64,000 bases of DNA from Actinomycetes bacterium (GTDB lineage Bacteria; Actinomycetota; Acidimicrobiia; Acidimicrobiales; RAAP-2). Position 1 is the stretch's first letter; each line of letters opens with the position of its first letter. Shown in pieces: positions 46,405-55,996 of the stretch. The notes under the pieces were generated by a model. That model was not told where the DNA came from and searched no databases. It saw only the letters and a list, made by a program, of their open reading frames with translations. Location: the NCBI GenBank assembly GCA_021801235.1, contig JAJYYG010000138.1, forward strand, positions 1 through 64,000. Direction: 5' to 3'. The position numbers and the translations under genes were made by a program.

Positions 46405-46518
46405 TCAACTCCCTGGGTCCAGTACGTCGAGCCGTTCTGCGTACTTTCCGACCCTGGTCCCGACAGTGGGCCAGTTCCAGTAGTCGGTGCACGGTCCCGG
46501 AGTCGGATAGACCGTCAC
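46405..46518 (-). other. Possible small ORF or gene remnant (37 codons)
   Basis: On the minus strand GTG 46518 opens a short frame TVYPTPGPCTDYWNWPTVG ending at 46405. The composition looks protein-like (Tyr, Trp, Pro, one Cys), but no ribosome site or family is visible; upstream it runs straight into the heptamer repeat. It may be the 3' end of a decayed gene. Confidence 0.2.
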
Positions 46519-46561
46519 GCCGCACGCCGCACGCCGCACGCCGCACGCCGCACGCCGCACG
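46516..46561. repeat. 7-bp tandem repeat (CACGCCG) x 6.5
   Basis: Six exact CACGCCG heptamers (46516-46557) plus a partial seventh, in the gap between the lipoprotein gene and rmlA. The 7-bp period is not frame-preserving, so a coding role is unlikely. Confidence 0.95.
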
Positions 46562-46703
46562 CGCGGCGAGGTGCCTGTGGATGACGATCCGCGCCGCCGG
46601 GATTGACGACGGCGAGCGGCTTCTCGGTCCCGGCGAGCCGGCTGGTCTCGCGCCGCGGCCGAGGCGCCCGAACGGGCCTCCCTCCCCCGGCTGCCCCTGC
46701 GTC

Positions 46704-46709
46704 TAGGCT
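46704..46709 (+). promoter_or_regulatory. -10 hexamer TAGGCT for rmlA
   Basis: TAGGCT followed by 7 bases and ATG 46717; leaderless arrangement. Confidence 0.6.
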
Positions 46710-46716
46710 CCCGGCA

Positions 46717-47457
46717 ATGAAGGGTGTCATCCTCGCCGGTGGGACCGGCTCGCGTCTCCATCCGCTGACCCGCATCACCAACAAGCACCTGCTGCCCATC
46801 TACGACCGGCCGATGGTCAACTACTGCATCGAGGCCCTGGTCAACGCCGAGATCACCGAGATCATGCTGGTGACCGGGGGTACGCATGCCGGTGAGTTCC
46901 TCCGCCTGCTCGGCAACGGCCACGAGTTCGGCATCGACCGGCTCAGCTACGGCTACCAGGAGCGGCCGGGGGGGATCGCCGAGGCGCTCGGGCTGGCGGC
47001 GCGGTTCGTCGACGGTGACCCGGTACTGGTGATGCTGGCCGACAACGTCGTCGAACGGTCCATCCGACCGATGGTGGACGCCTTCCGGGCCGAGCCCGCT
47101 GGGGCGCGCATCCTGCTGACCCGGGTGGAGGAGGACGAGCACCTCCGGCACCTGGGAGTGCCCGTCTTCGACGAGGGCCGGATCACCGCGATCGAGGAGA
47201 AGCCGGAGGCGCCGCCCTCGAAGTTCGGCGTCACCGGGATCTACTGCTACGACTCCGACGTCTTCGACGTCATCCCGACGCTGGCGCCCTCGGGTCGGGG
47301 CGAGCTCGAGATCACCGACGTCAACAACCACTACATCGGCGAGGGTGCGATGGCCTACGACATCCTGGAGGGGTTCTGGGGCGACGCGGGCGAGTCCATC
47401 GACGCCTACTACGCGGTGAACGACTTCGTGCGCGCTCACGGCGCCAACAAGGGCTGA
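46717..47457 (+). CDS. rmlA: Glucose-1-phosphate thymidylyltransferase-like nucleotidyltransferase
   Basis: A 246-residue enzyme, first step of dTDP-sugar synthesis (dTTP plus glucose-1-phosphate). MKGVILAGGTGSRLHPLT, NKHLLPIYDRPMVNYCIEAL, the metal-binding VMLADNVVE and IEEKPEAPPSKFGVTGIYCYDSDVFD, with GELEITDVNNHYI, match the short RmlA branch; it lacks the about 45-residue C-terminal extension of classical RmlA (usually about 290 residues), a form also seen in archaea and actinobacteria. In the metal-binding motif the usual GDN is ADN. It stands alone; rmlB, rmlC and rmlD are not in the window. Confidence 0.85.
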   Translation: MKGVILAGGTGSRLHPLTRITNKHLLPIYDRPMVNYCIEALVNAEITEIMLVTGGTHAGEFLRLLGNGHEFGIDRLSYGYQERPGGIAEALGLAARFVDGDPVLVMLADNVVERSIRPMVDAFRAEPAGARILLTRVEEDEHLRHLGVPVFDEGRITAIEEKPEAPPSKFGVTGIYCYDSDVFDVIPTLAPSGRGELEITDVNNHYIGEGAMAYDILEGFWGDAGESIDAYYAVNDFVRAHGANKG

Positions 47458-47532
47458 CCTCCGGGACCGGGACCGGTACCCGGGCCTCCGGGACCGGCAC
47501 CTCGGCTCGGCGGCCGGGTTACCCAGCTCCGG

Positions 47533-47588
47533 CCGGGCACCGTCAGCTGGGCACCGTCAGCCGGGCACCGTCAGCCGGGCACCGTCAG
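47533..47588. repeat. 14-bp tandem repeat x 4
   Basis: CCGGGCACCGTCAG at 47533-47546, 47561-47574 and 47575-47588; the second copy (47547-47560) has CT in place of CC. The last copy includes the stop codon of the UbiB gene. Confidence 0.95.
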
Positions 47589-49108
47589 GCTCCCCCACCC
47601 GGACGCGTGGCCAGCCACTCGGCCTCCGCCCGGCCCAGGGGGGTCGACGGGGGGCCGTCCACCATCGGCCAGAGCTCTTCGGCGATCCCCCGCCAGTCGG
47701 CGGTGGCGCCCAGCCGCGCCAGCAGGGCGTAGAGGCCCAGGTTGATCCGCTGCACGATCACGAACATGGCGGGGAGATCGACGGCCTTGGCGACCGGGCT
47801 CTTCGAGCTGAAGACCCGGCGCACCGTCTCCGACGCGTACTCGTGCTCGACGGTGCGAGGGCCCCGCTCTCGCACCAGGTCGTAGAAGTGCCCGAAGTAG
47901 CCGACCACCTCGTCGGTGCCCAACGTCGGGTCGGACCGCAGCAGGCCCACCTCCTCGAGCGTCCTCCGGTAACCCTCCGCGTCCCCGTTCAGCACCAGGG
48001 TGCGGATCATCTCGTGGAACACGGCGATCTCCGACGGGACGAACTCCTTGACCAGGCCGAAGTCGAGGAAGGTCACCTCCCCGCCCGGTCGGAACAGGTA
48101 GTTGCCGGGGTGGGGGTCGCCGTTGAACATCCCCATGCGGTTGATCCCGCGGAAGACGAACCGGAACAGCGTCTCCCCGGCCAGGTCCCGTTCCTCGGGG
48201 CTCCACCGCTCGACCTCGGAGAACCGGGCACCGGTGGCGAGCTCGGTGGTCAGCACCCGCCGGGTCGAGAGCTCGTCGACCACCGCGGGGATGTGGATGA
48301 ACGGGTGCCCCCGGTAGACCTCGGCGAACCGTCGCTGGTTCGCCGCCTCGTGCACATAGTCGAGCTCCTCGGACAGCCGGTCCCGGAGCTCGGTGGCGAG
48401 CACCTTGGCGTCGAGCGACGGGAACAGCATCGGGAGCATGCGGGCGAGCAGCTCGGTGTTGGCGAGGTCGGCGGCGATGGCGTCGGCCACACCCGGGTAC
48501 TGCACCTTCACCGCTACCGCACGGCCGTCCCCGTCCACGGCCCGGTGCACCTGTCCGATGGACGCCGCGGCCAGGGGAACCGGATCCCATTCGCGGAAGA
48601 GCGCCGCGGGGGGAGCGCCGAGCTCGCCGGCGACCACCGCCTCGGCCAGCTCCGGGTCCATCGGCGGGGCGTCTGCCTGGAGCTGCGCCAGCGCCACCCG
48701 GTAGGGCTCCGGCAGGCCGTCGTCGAGGAAGCTGGCGATCTGCCCCAGCTTCATCAGGGCCCCCTTCATGTTGCCCAGCGAGGCGGCGACCTGCTCTGCG
48801 GCGTGCCGCTCCGTCTCGGCGCGGATCTCGGCGCGGCGTCCGGGGGAGGCCACCGCGCCCCGGAGCGCTCCGGTGACCCGTGTGGCCCCGAGGCGGCCGG
48901 CCATGCCCGCCGTGGCCACCGAGCGGCCCGCCCGCCCGGTCCGCCGCACGGGCGGGGGATCCGGTCGCCGGGCCGGGCCACCTGCGGCGCCCGCCCGCCC
49001 GACGGCTGCGGGCTCCCCCGAGTGCGCCTCCTCGCCGGCCCCATCGGCACGGCCGGGGGAGCCGCCCGAGCCGCCCGAGCCGCCCGAGCCGCCCGCCTCA
49101 GGCGTCAA
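47585..49108 (-). CDS. ABC1/AarF/UbiB family atypical kinase
   Basis: Up to 507 residues. The kinase-like core shows the family KxGQ motif (LMKLGQIASFLDDGLPEPYR), the Ala-rich nucleotide loop AAASIGQVHRAV, the lysine AVKVQYPGV, GMFNGDPHPGNYLFRPGG with the catalytic Asp and FLDFGLVKEF. Such proteins support quinone or lipid metabolism at the membrane. The longest frame begins at TTG 49108, overlapping the acyl-CoA ligase stop, and its first 70 residues are Gly/Ser/Ala/Pro rich with GGS repeats, so translation may really begin at an internal GTG (48949) nearer to the conserved GRSVATAGMAGRLG. Confidence 0.85.
   Translation of the reverse strand: MTPEAGGSGGSGGSGGSPGRADGAGEEAHSGEPAAVGRAGAAGGPARRPDPPPVRRTGRAGRSVATAGMAGRLGATRVTGALRGAVASPGRRAEIRAETERHAAEQVAASLGNMKGALMKLGQIASFLDDGLPEPYRVALAQLQADAPPMDPELAEAVVAGELGAPPAALFREWDPVPLAAASIGQVHRAVDGDGRAVAVKVQYPGVADAIAADLANTELLARMLPMLFPSLDAKVLATELRDRLSEELDYVHEAANQRRFAEVYRGHPFIHIPAVVDELSTRRVLTTELATGARFSEVERWSPEERDLAGETLFRFVFRGINRMGMFNGDPHPGNYLFRPGGEVTFLDFGLVKEFVPSEIAVFHEMIRTLVLNGDAEGYRRTLEEVGLLRSDPTLGTDEVVGYFGHFYDLVRERGPRTVEHEYASETVRRVFSSKSPVAKAVDLPAMFVIVQRINLGLYALLARLGATADWRGIAEELWPMVDGPPSTPLGRAEAEWLATRPGGGA
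49059..49094. repeat. 9-bp tandem repeat (GAGCCGCCC) x 4
   Basis: Four exact units, read on the minus strand as GGCGGCTCG and coding Gly-Gly-Ser linkers at the N-terminus of the UbiB-family frame. Confidence 0.95.
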
Positions 49109-50741
49109 CGCCCGCCCACGCGGCCGCCTCGTCGCGGTGGCGGGCGTAGTCGACCTTGCCTGCCGGCGAGCGCCCGATGGTCGGGACGAACCGGACCCGG
49201 CGCGGTGCCTTGTAGCCGGCCAACCGGGCCTTGACGTGCTCGATGACCGCCGCCTCGGTCACCGACGACGCCGGCAGCCCGTCCTTCAGCTCCACCACGG
49301 CGACGATCTCCTCGCCGAACCGCTCGTTGGGGATCCCCACCGCCACCGCGTCGAGGACGCCGTCGATCGTCTTGACCACCTCTTCGACCTCCTCGGGGTA
49401 GACCTTCTCGCCGCCGGTGTTGATGCAGACCGATCCCCGTCCCAGCAGGTGGATGCTCCCGTCCTCGGCCACCTCGGCGAAGTCCCCCGGGACGGAGTAC
49501 CGGGTCCCGTCGATGACGCGGAACGTGGCCTCCGTCTTCGCCTCGTCCTTGTAGTAGCCCACCGGGATGCGCCCGCCGAGCGCGAGGACGCCGACGGTGT
49601 CGGAGCCGGGCACCACGTCGGTGCCGTCGGGACCGAGGACCCGGACGTCGGGGCCCAGGGTGAACCGGGCCGTCCGGCTGGCCGAGGCGCCCGACGACAC
49701 CGAGGTCCCCATGCCGAGGGCCTCCGAGGAGGAGAACGCGTCCACCAGGAGCATGCCGGGGTGGTGCCGGAGCAGGCCCTGCTTGGTCTCCTCGCTCCAC
49801 ATCACGCCCGAGGAGATCATGCCCACCAGGCTCGAGAGGTCCCACCGCCCGGGATCGGCGTCGAGGGTCGCGAGGATCGGCTTGGCGAACGCGTCCCCCA
49901 CGATGATGAGGCCGTTGACCTTCTCCCGCTCGACGGTGTCGAGCAGCTCGACCGGATCGAACTGCCGCGAGGGGAGCGTCACCACCCTCCCTCCCTCGCT
50001 CAGGCACTCCATGGCGGTGAACCCGCCGGTGCCGTGCATGAGGGGGCAGGCGGGCAGCAGGGTCATGCCGGGGCCGTTGGCGGCCAGCTCGGCGCGGATG
50101 CCGTCGAGGCCGGCCGCTTCGTCGTAGCGGCGGAAGCCCCCGCCGTTCAGCCGGGCGAAGAGATCGTCCTGGCGCCACATGACACCCTTGGGCATCCCCG
50201 TGGTCCCGCCGGTGTAGAGCATGTGGAGGTCGTCGGGCCCGCGGCCCCACGGGGCACGGACCCGGTGGGGCCCGCTCGCGTCACCGCTCGTCTCCGCCGC
50301 CTCCTCGTAGGGGACCGCCCAGGCCGGGCACGAGGCGGTACCGTCGTCGACCCACAGCCAGCTTCGGACCCCGGGGACCCGGTCGCGGATCCCTTCGATC
50401 CGTTCGGCGAAGACGCCGTGGAAGACGACCGCCACCGCGTCCGCGTTCTCCCACAGGTAGGCCAGCTCGTCGTCCGCGTACCGGTAGTTGGTGTTGATGG
50501 GGACCAGGCCGATCTTGTAGGCGGCGAAGGTCGCCTCCAGGTAGTCGGAGCAGTTGTAGAGGTAGAGCGCGAGCTTGTCCTGGCGGGAGACGCCGGCCCC
50601 CAGCAGCCACCGGGCGACGTTGTCGGCGCGGCGGTCCAGCGTGGCCCAGTCGACGGTCCGGGAACCCTGGGTCAGGGCCGGGGCGTCGGGGAGCGTGTCG
50701 GCCACCGTCTCCCAGACGTCCGCGTAGTTCCATGTGCTCAT
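49098..50741 (-). CDS. Acyl-CoA synthetase (FadD-type, AMP-forming)
   Basis: A 547-residue ANL ligase. P-loop YTGGTTGMPKGVMWRQDD, motif A5 VDAFSSSEALGMG, the hinge VPGDFAEVAEDGSIHLLGRGSVCINTGGEKVYPEEVEEV and the C-terminal SPAGKVDY lysine are present. The YTGGTTGMPKGVMW form is characteristic of actinobacterial acyl-CoA synthetases acting on long-chain or steroid side-chain acids. ATG 50741 follows a GGTGGAG site. It is divergent from an acyl-CoA dehydrogenase, suggesting a joint fatty-acid or sterol catabolic role. Its stop region overlaps the start of the UbiB-family gene. Confidence 0.88.
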   Translation of the reverse strand: MSTWNYADVWETVADTLPDAPALTQGSRTVDWATLDRRADNVARWLLGAGVSRQDKLALYLYNCSDYLEATFAAYKIGLVPINTNYRYADDELAYLWENADAVAVVFHGVFAERIEGIRDRVPGVRSWLWVDDGTASCPAWAVPYEEAAETSGDASGPHRVRAPWGRGPDDLHMLYTGGTTGMPKGVMWRQDDLFARLNGGGFRRYDEAAGLDGIRAELAANGPGMTLLPACPLMHGTGGFTAMECLSEGGRVVTLPSRQFDPVELLDTVEREKVNGLIIVGDAFAKPILATLDADPGRWDLSSLVGMISSGVMWSEETKQGLLRHHPGMLLVDAFSSSEALGMGTSVSSGASASRTARFTLGPDVRVLGPDGTDVVPGSDTVGVLALGGRIPVGYYKDEAKTEATFRVIDGTRYSVPGDFAEVAEDGSIHLLGRGSVCINTGGEKVYPEEVEEVVKTIDGVLDAVAVGIPNERFGEEIVAVVELKDGLPASSVTEAAVIEHVKARLAGYKAPRRVRFVPTIGRSPAGKVDYARHRDEAAAWAGVDA

Positions 50742-50885
50742 CGGTGCTCCACCCCTCGGTCTCCTTCTCGTCGACGGACACGGCGCCGCTCTGCTGGCTC
50801 CCGGTTCGGCTCGTGTCCGGGTCGGTCCCCGTCCGGGCACGGACGGCCCCGGCGCCCCGGTTTCGTCTCCCGGACCGACGCAGCC

Positions 50886-50891
50886 TACGCT
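50886..50891 (+). promoter_or_regulatory. -10 hexamer TACGCT for the acyl-CoA dehydrogenase
   Basis: TACGCT followed by 7 bases and GTG 50899; leaderless arrangement. Confidence 0.6.
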
Positions 50892-50898
50892 GGCCGCC

Positions 50899-52023
50899 GT
50901 GGACTTCGCCCTGCCTCCCGACGACGACCCGCGGCGGACCCGGGTCCGGGAATGGCTGGCACGGAACCCGGAGCCGTCCGGCCGGCAGCTGGCGGAGGCC
51001 GGGTACGTCGCTCCGCACTGGCCCGAGCCCTGGGGGTTGGCGGCCGATCCGGTCACCCAGCTGGTGGTGGACGACGAGCTCCGGCGGGCCGGGGTGCACC
51101 GCCCGGAGAACCCCATCGGCATCGGGTGGGCCGGTCCGACGATCGTCAAGGCCGGCACCCGCGAGCAGAAGGAGCGCTACCTGCTCCCCCTCCTGGCCGG
51201 GGAGGAGGTCTGGTGCCAGCTGTTCAGCGAGCCCGGGGCCGGCTCCGACCTGGCGTCCCTGACCACCCGGGCGGAGCGCGACGGCGACGAGTGGGTGGTC
51301 GACGGGCAGAAGGTCTGGACCTCCTATGCCCACCGCGCCGACTACGGCATCCTCCTGGCGCGGACGGATCCCTCGGCGGCGGTGCACCGTGGCATCTCGT
51401 ACTTCCTCTGCCCGATGCACGCTCCGGGAGTCACCGTCCGGCCGCTGGTGGACATGACGGGTGCCCACACCTTCAACGAGGTCTTCCTGGACGGGGTCCG
51501 CCTCCCGGCCGCCAACCTGGTCGGGCAGGAGGGGGACGGCTGGTCCCTCGCCAAGGTGACCCTCGGGAACGAGCGGGTGTCGCTCTCGGGCGCCGGGTCG
51601 CTCTGGGGCATGGGTCCGACGGCCGCCGACCTGGTCGACGAGGTGCGGCGGTCGGGGGGCGAGCGCGACCCCCTGCTCCGCCAGCGCCTGGCCCGGGTCT
51701 GGGCGGAGGGCGAGATCCTCCGGCTCCTGCGGCTGCGGATGGTGTCGGCCGCCGTGGCCGGCGAGGACCCGGGACCCGAGGCGTCGGTGCGCAAGGCGTT
51801 GGCCGACGACCACGGCCAGCACGTCATGGAGCTCGCCTGTGACCTGACGGGCGCGTCCGGCATGCTGACCGGCGGGAATGCGATGCCCGGCGGGGACGCG
51901 ATCTACCGGTACGGGTTCTTGTTCGCCCCCGCCCTGACCATCGGCGGGGGAACCTCGGAGGTGCAGCGCAACATCATCGGGGAGCGGACGCTCGGGCTTC
52001 CCCACGACCCTGCGGCCCGGTAG
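50899..52023 (+). CDS. Acyl-CoA dehydrogenase family protein
   Basis: A 374-residue FAD flavoprotein catalysing alpha-beta dehydrogenation of an acyl-CoA. Signatures: CQLFSEPGAGSDLASLTTRAERDGDEWVVDGQKVWTSYAH split over the middle domain, FFNEVFLDGVRLPAANLVG-like THTFNEVFLDG, and the C-terminal YRYGFLFAPALTIGGGTSEVQRNIIGERTLGLP. GTG 50899 gives a shortened N-terminal helical domain (PDDDPRRTRVREWL); members of the FadE26/FadE34-like class in actinobacteria have similar lengths. The exact acyl substrate is unknown. Divergent from the acyl-CoA ligase, 157 bp apart. Confidence 0.88.
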   Translation: MDFALPPDDDPRRTRVREWLARNPEPSGRQLAEAGYVAPHWPEPWGLAADPVTQLVVDDELRRAGVHRPENPIGIGWAGPTIVKAGTREQKERYLLPLLAGEEVWCQLFSEPGAGSDLASLTTRAERDGDEWVVDGQKVWTSYAHRADYGILLARTDPSAAVHRGISYFLCPMHAPGVTVRPLVDMTGAHTFNEVFLDGVRLPAANLVGQEGDGWSLAKVTLGNERVSLSGAGSLWGMGPTAADLVDEVRRSGGERDPLLRQRLARVWAEGEILRLLRLRMVSAAVAGEDPGPEASVRKALADDHGQHVMELACDLTGASGMLTGGNAMPGGDAIYRYGFLFAPALTIGGGTSEVQRNIIGERTLGLPHDPAAR

Positions 52024-52092
52024 GCGTCTCCCGGGCGGGCCCGGCTCTTCTCGTGCCGCGGCTCGCCGCCCGCCGTGGCTCTCCGCCGTGGC

Positions 52093-52569
52093 TCAGCCGG
52101 TGATCGGGCCGGCGTCCTCGTACCCCTGGCGCACGCCGCGTCCCGCGCGCCGGGTGAGCTGGTCGGGCTCGTAGAGCATCCAGAAGGCGTTTCGGGCGTG
52201 CTTGCGCGCCCGCTCCCGGCACACCCGGGCCAGCGCCGCCGGGTCCTCCTCCTCGTTCTCGTGGACGAACACCTCGAGCACATGGGTCGAGGTGAGCAGC
52301 TGGGCCAACATGATCCCCTGGGAGGCCTCGTGCGCGCAGACCTGGTCGATCGCCGCCCGGCCGGGCATCCCCAGAGCCACGACGATGCGGCACCCGTCGT
52401 GCTCGACCAGGCGCTTGCACGCCACGCCGAGGTCCTTGAAGCCGGGGACCGTCCGGTAGACGACCTCGAACAGCTCGCCGTGGCCGGGGCACCCCGCCAG
52501 CTCGTCGAGCGCCTCGGCGCCCATGTCGTAGCGGGCGAACATGGTGTCGACCACACCGATCCGGTCCAT
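52093..52569 (-). CDS. ribC: Archaeal-type riboflavin synthase
   Basis: A 158-residue protein of the archaeal riboflavin synthase family (EC 2.5.1.9), which dismutates two 6,7-dimethyl-8-ribityllumazines to riboflavin and is related to lumazine synthase, not to the trimeric bacterial RibE. The signatures are IGVVDTMFARYDMGAEALDEL, RTVPGFKDLGVACKRLVE, VVALGMPGRAAIDQVCAHEASQGIMLAQLLTSTHVLEVFVHE and a closing LTRRAGRGVRQGYEDAGPITG. Presence in an actinobacterium is unusual. ATG 52569 is 6 bases after TAGGAT, so the message is leaderless. Divergent from the biotin operon; no other riboflavin gene is nearby. Confidence 0.88.
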   Translation of the reverse strand: MDRIGVVDTMFARYDMGAEALDELAGCPGHGELFEVVYRTVPGFKDLGVACKRLVEHDGCRIVVALGMPGRAAIDQVCAHEASQGIMLAQLLTSTHVLEVFVHENEEEDPAALARVCRERARKHARNAFWMLYEPDQLTRRAGRGVRQGYEDAGPITG

Positions 52570-52575
52570 GCGGCG

Positions 52576-52581
52576 ATCCTA
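52576..52581 (-). promoter_or_regulatory. -10 hexamer TAGGAT for ribC
   Basis: TAGGAT on the minus strand, 6 bases before ATG 52569; leaderless arrangement. Confidence 0.6.
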
Positions 52582-52648
52582 CCGGTGGATCCGTGTCGCG
52601 ACGGCCCGGACGACGGGGTGGCCCGGTTCGCCCTCCAGCGCCGGCTCG

Positions 52649-52682
52649 GCAAGACTCTGCCGGATGCAAGACTCTGCCCGAT
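52649..52682 (+). repeat. 17-bp tandem duplication carrying a -10-like element and the bioA start
   Basis: Units 52649-52665 and 52666-52682 differ at one base (GCAAGACTCTGCCGGAT and GCAAGACTCTGCCCGAT). Each contains AAGACT followed 7 bases later by ATG; only the second ATG (52681) is in the bioA frame. Confidence 0.9.
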
Positions 52683-54083
52683 GACCGAACCTGCGGCTCC
52701 GGGGAGCCCTTCGTCGGCCGACCGGTGGGCGGCGCGGGACGCCGCCGTGGTCTGGCACGGGTTCACCCAGATGGCCGCGTACGCGGACAACGCCCCCGTG
52801 GTGGTGGAGCGCGCCGAGGGCAGGGAGGTGATCGACGTCGACGGCCGCCGCTACTTCGACGCCATCTCCTCCCTGTGGGTCACCACCCTCGGCCACCGCG
52901 TCCCCGAGCTCGACGCCGCCCTGGTCGACCAGCTCGGCCGGGTGGCCCACACCACGCTGCTCGGCAACGGGAACCGCACCGCGGTGGAGTTCGCCGAGGC
53001 GCTGGCGGAGGTGGTGCCGGTCGACGACCCCCACGTGCTCTTCGGGTCCGACGGGGCGGTGGCGGTCGAGCAGGCGCTCAAGGTGGCGTTCCAGTACTGG
53101 GTGAACCTGGGCGAGCACGGCCACACCCGTTTCCTGGCCCTCGGCGGCGCCTACCACGGGGACACCGTCGGGGCGCTCTCGCTCGGCGACAGCGGGTTCG
53201 GCACGGCCCTGTTCGACCCGCTCCGGTTCCCGGTGCTCCGAACCCCCGGCTACGAGACCGCGGGGTGGGCGGACCTGGCGGTGGCGGCGGTGGCCCGCCA
53301 CGCCGGCGAGCTGGCGGCCGTGGTGATCGAACCGCTGGTGCAGGGGGCGTCGGGCATGTTGGTGTGCGAGCCGGAGGATCTCGCCCGGCTCGGTGCCGCC
53401 TGCCGCTCCCATGGGGTCCTGCTGGTCTGCGACGAGGTGGCGACCGGGTTCGGTCGGACCGGACGGCTGTTCGCCTCGGAGTGGGCGGGGCCCGGGTTCC
53501 GCCCGGACATCCTCTGCCTGGGGAAGGGGATCACCGGCGGCTACCTCCCCCTGTCGGCCACGGTGGTGGCGGGAAGCGTCTTCGAGGCGTTCGGCGGTGC
53601 CGACCTCGGGGAGCACACCTTCTACCACGGCCACTCCTACGGGGGGAACGCCCTGGCCTGCGCCGTCGCCCTCCGTCACCTCCGGCTCCTCGAGGAGTGG
53701 GAGATCCTCCCCCACGTCGTGGAGGTCTCGGCCCACCTGGCGGGCCTGCTGGCCGAGCAGGTGGCCGGTCTCGACGGGGTCGGCGCGGTGCGACAGCGCG
53801 GCCTGATGGCCGGCATCGCCCTCGACCCGCCGGCCGCGGCGACGCGCTGGGGCCGGCGGGTCTGCGCCGCCTCGGTGGCGCGCGGGGTGCTGGTGCGACC
53901 CCTCGGGGACGTCGTCGTGCTCATGCCCCCCCTCACCACCACCGCGGAGGAGCTGGACCGGGTGGTCGCGGTGGTGGCTGCGTCCATCGCCGAGGTGGCC
54001 GACCAGGACCGGGCGGGGGCGGTCCGGACGGACGAGCCCGGCGGGCCCGGCGGGCGTTCGCCAACCCGGGTGGGGGCGGCCGG

Positions 54084-54087
<4 letters not shown>
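52681..54087 (+). CDS. bioA: Adenosylmethionine-8-amino-7-oxononanoate aminotransferase
   Basis: A 468-residue class III PLP aminotransferase that makes 7,8-diaminopelargonate for biotin. HGFTQMAAYADNAPVVVERAEGREVIDVDGRRYFDAISSLWVTTLGHRVPELDAAL matches BioA, with the cofactor-contacting GSDGAVAVEQALK, LGGAYHGDTVGALSL, the Asp of LLVCDEVATGFGRTG and the Schiff-base lysine in CLGKGITGGYLPLSA. A Pro/Gly-rich tail of about 30 residues follows the fold. It heads bioA-bioF-bioD with ATGA overlap to bioF. The start lies in a duplicated 17-bp element. bioB is absent from the window. Confidence 0.93.
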
Positions 54088-55272
<1,185 letters not shown>

Positions 55273-55283
<11 letters not shown>

Positions 55284-55965
55284 CACGCTGGTCCTCGTGT
55301 GCGGGACGGGGACCGAGGTGGGCAAGACCTGGGTGGCGGCCCGCCTGCTGGAAGCGCTCCGTGAGCGGGGACTGGCGGTGGCCGCCCGCAAGCCGGCGCA
55401 GTCGTTCGACGTGGACGGGTCCGGGACCCGGCTCGGCGGCGCCACCGACGCCGAGGTGCTGGGTGCCGCGTCCGGCGAGCCGCCGGGCACGGTCTGCCAC
55501 GCCCACCGCTCCTACCACCGGGCGATGGCGCCCCCCATGGCGGCCGAGGCGCTCGGGCTCCCCGCCTTCACCGTCGCCGAGCTGGTCGCCGAGCTGGTCT
55601 GGCCGGACCGCCGGACCGACGTGGGGGTGATCGAGCTGGCCGGGGGGGTCCGTTCCCCGCAGGCCGCTGACGGGGACACCGTCGACTTCATCCGGGCCGT
55701 GCAGCCGGACCGGGTCGTGCTGGTGGCCGACGCCGGTCTGGGCACCCTGAACGGGGTCCGCATGTCGGTCGACGCGCTCGGGTCGGTCGGCCCCGGTGGG
55801 CCACCGGTGCTGGTGGTGCTCGACCGCTACGACGACCTCCACGACCTCCACCGCCGGAACCGGCAGTGGTTGGCCGAACGGGACCGGCTCCCGGTGGTGA
55901 CGATCCCGGGAGGGGAGGGCCTTCTGGCCGAGTTCGTCTGCGGGACGGCGCAACGCGGAAGCTGA
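55273..55965 (+). CDS. bioD: Dethiobiotin synthetase
   Basis: A 230-residue P-loop carboxylase forming the ureido ring of dethiobiotin from diaminopelargonate, CO2 and ATP. The P-loop is CGTGTEVGKTWVAA (about 10-23), followed by AARKPAQSF, the ELAGGVRSPQAADGDTVDF stretch and VVLVADAGLGTLNGVRMSVDAL. ATG 55273 lies 11 bp inside bioF, so the three genes form one translational unit. Completes the late biotin steps except bioB. Confidence 0.92.
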
Positions 55966-55996
55966 CCCGCACCGGCCCGTCCGCCGGGTCAGCCGG

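Noticed and set aside
46405..47439. Minus-strand frame of 344 codons crossing rmlA
   Set aside because: Most of it is antisense to rmlA and the heptamer array; only the short 3' piece was kept as a doubtful remnant.
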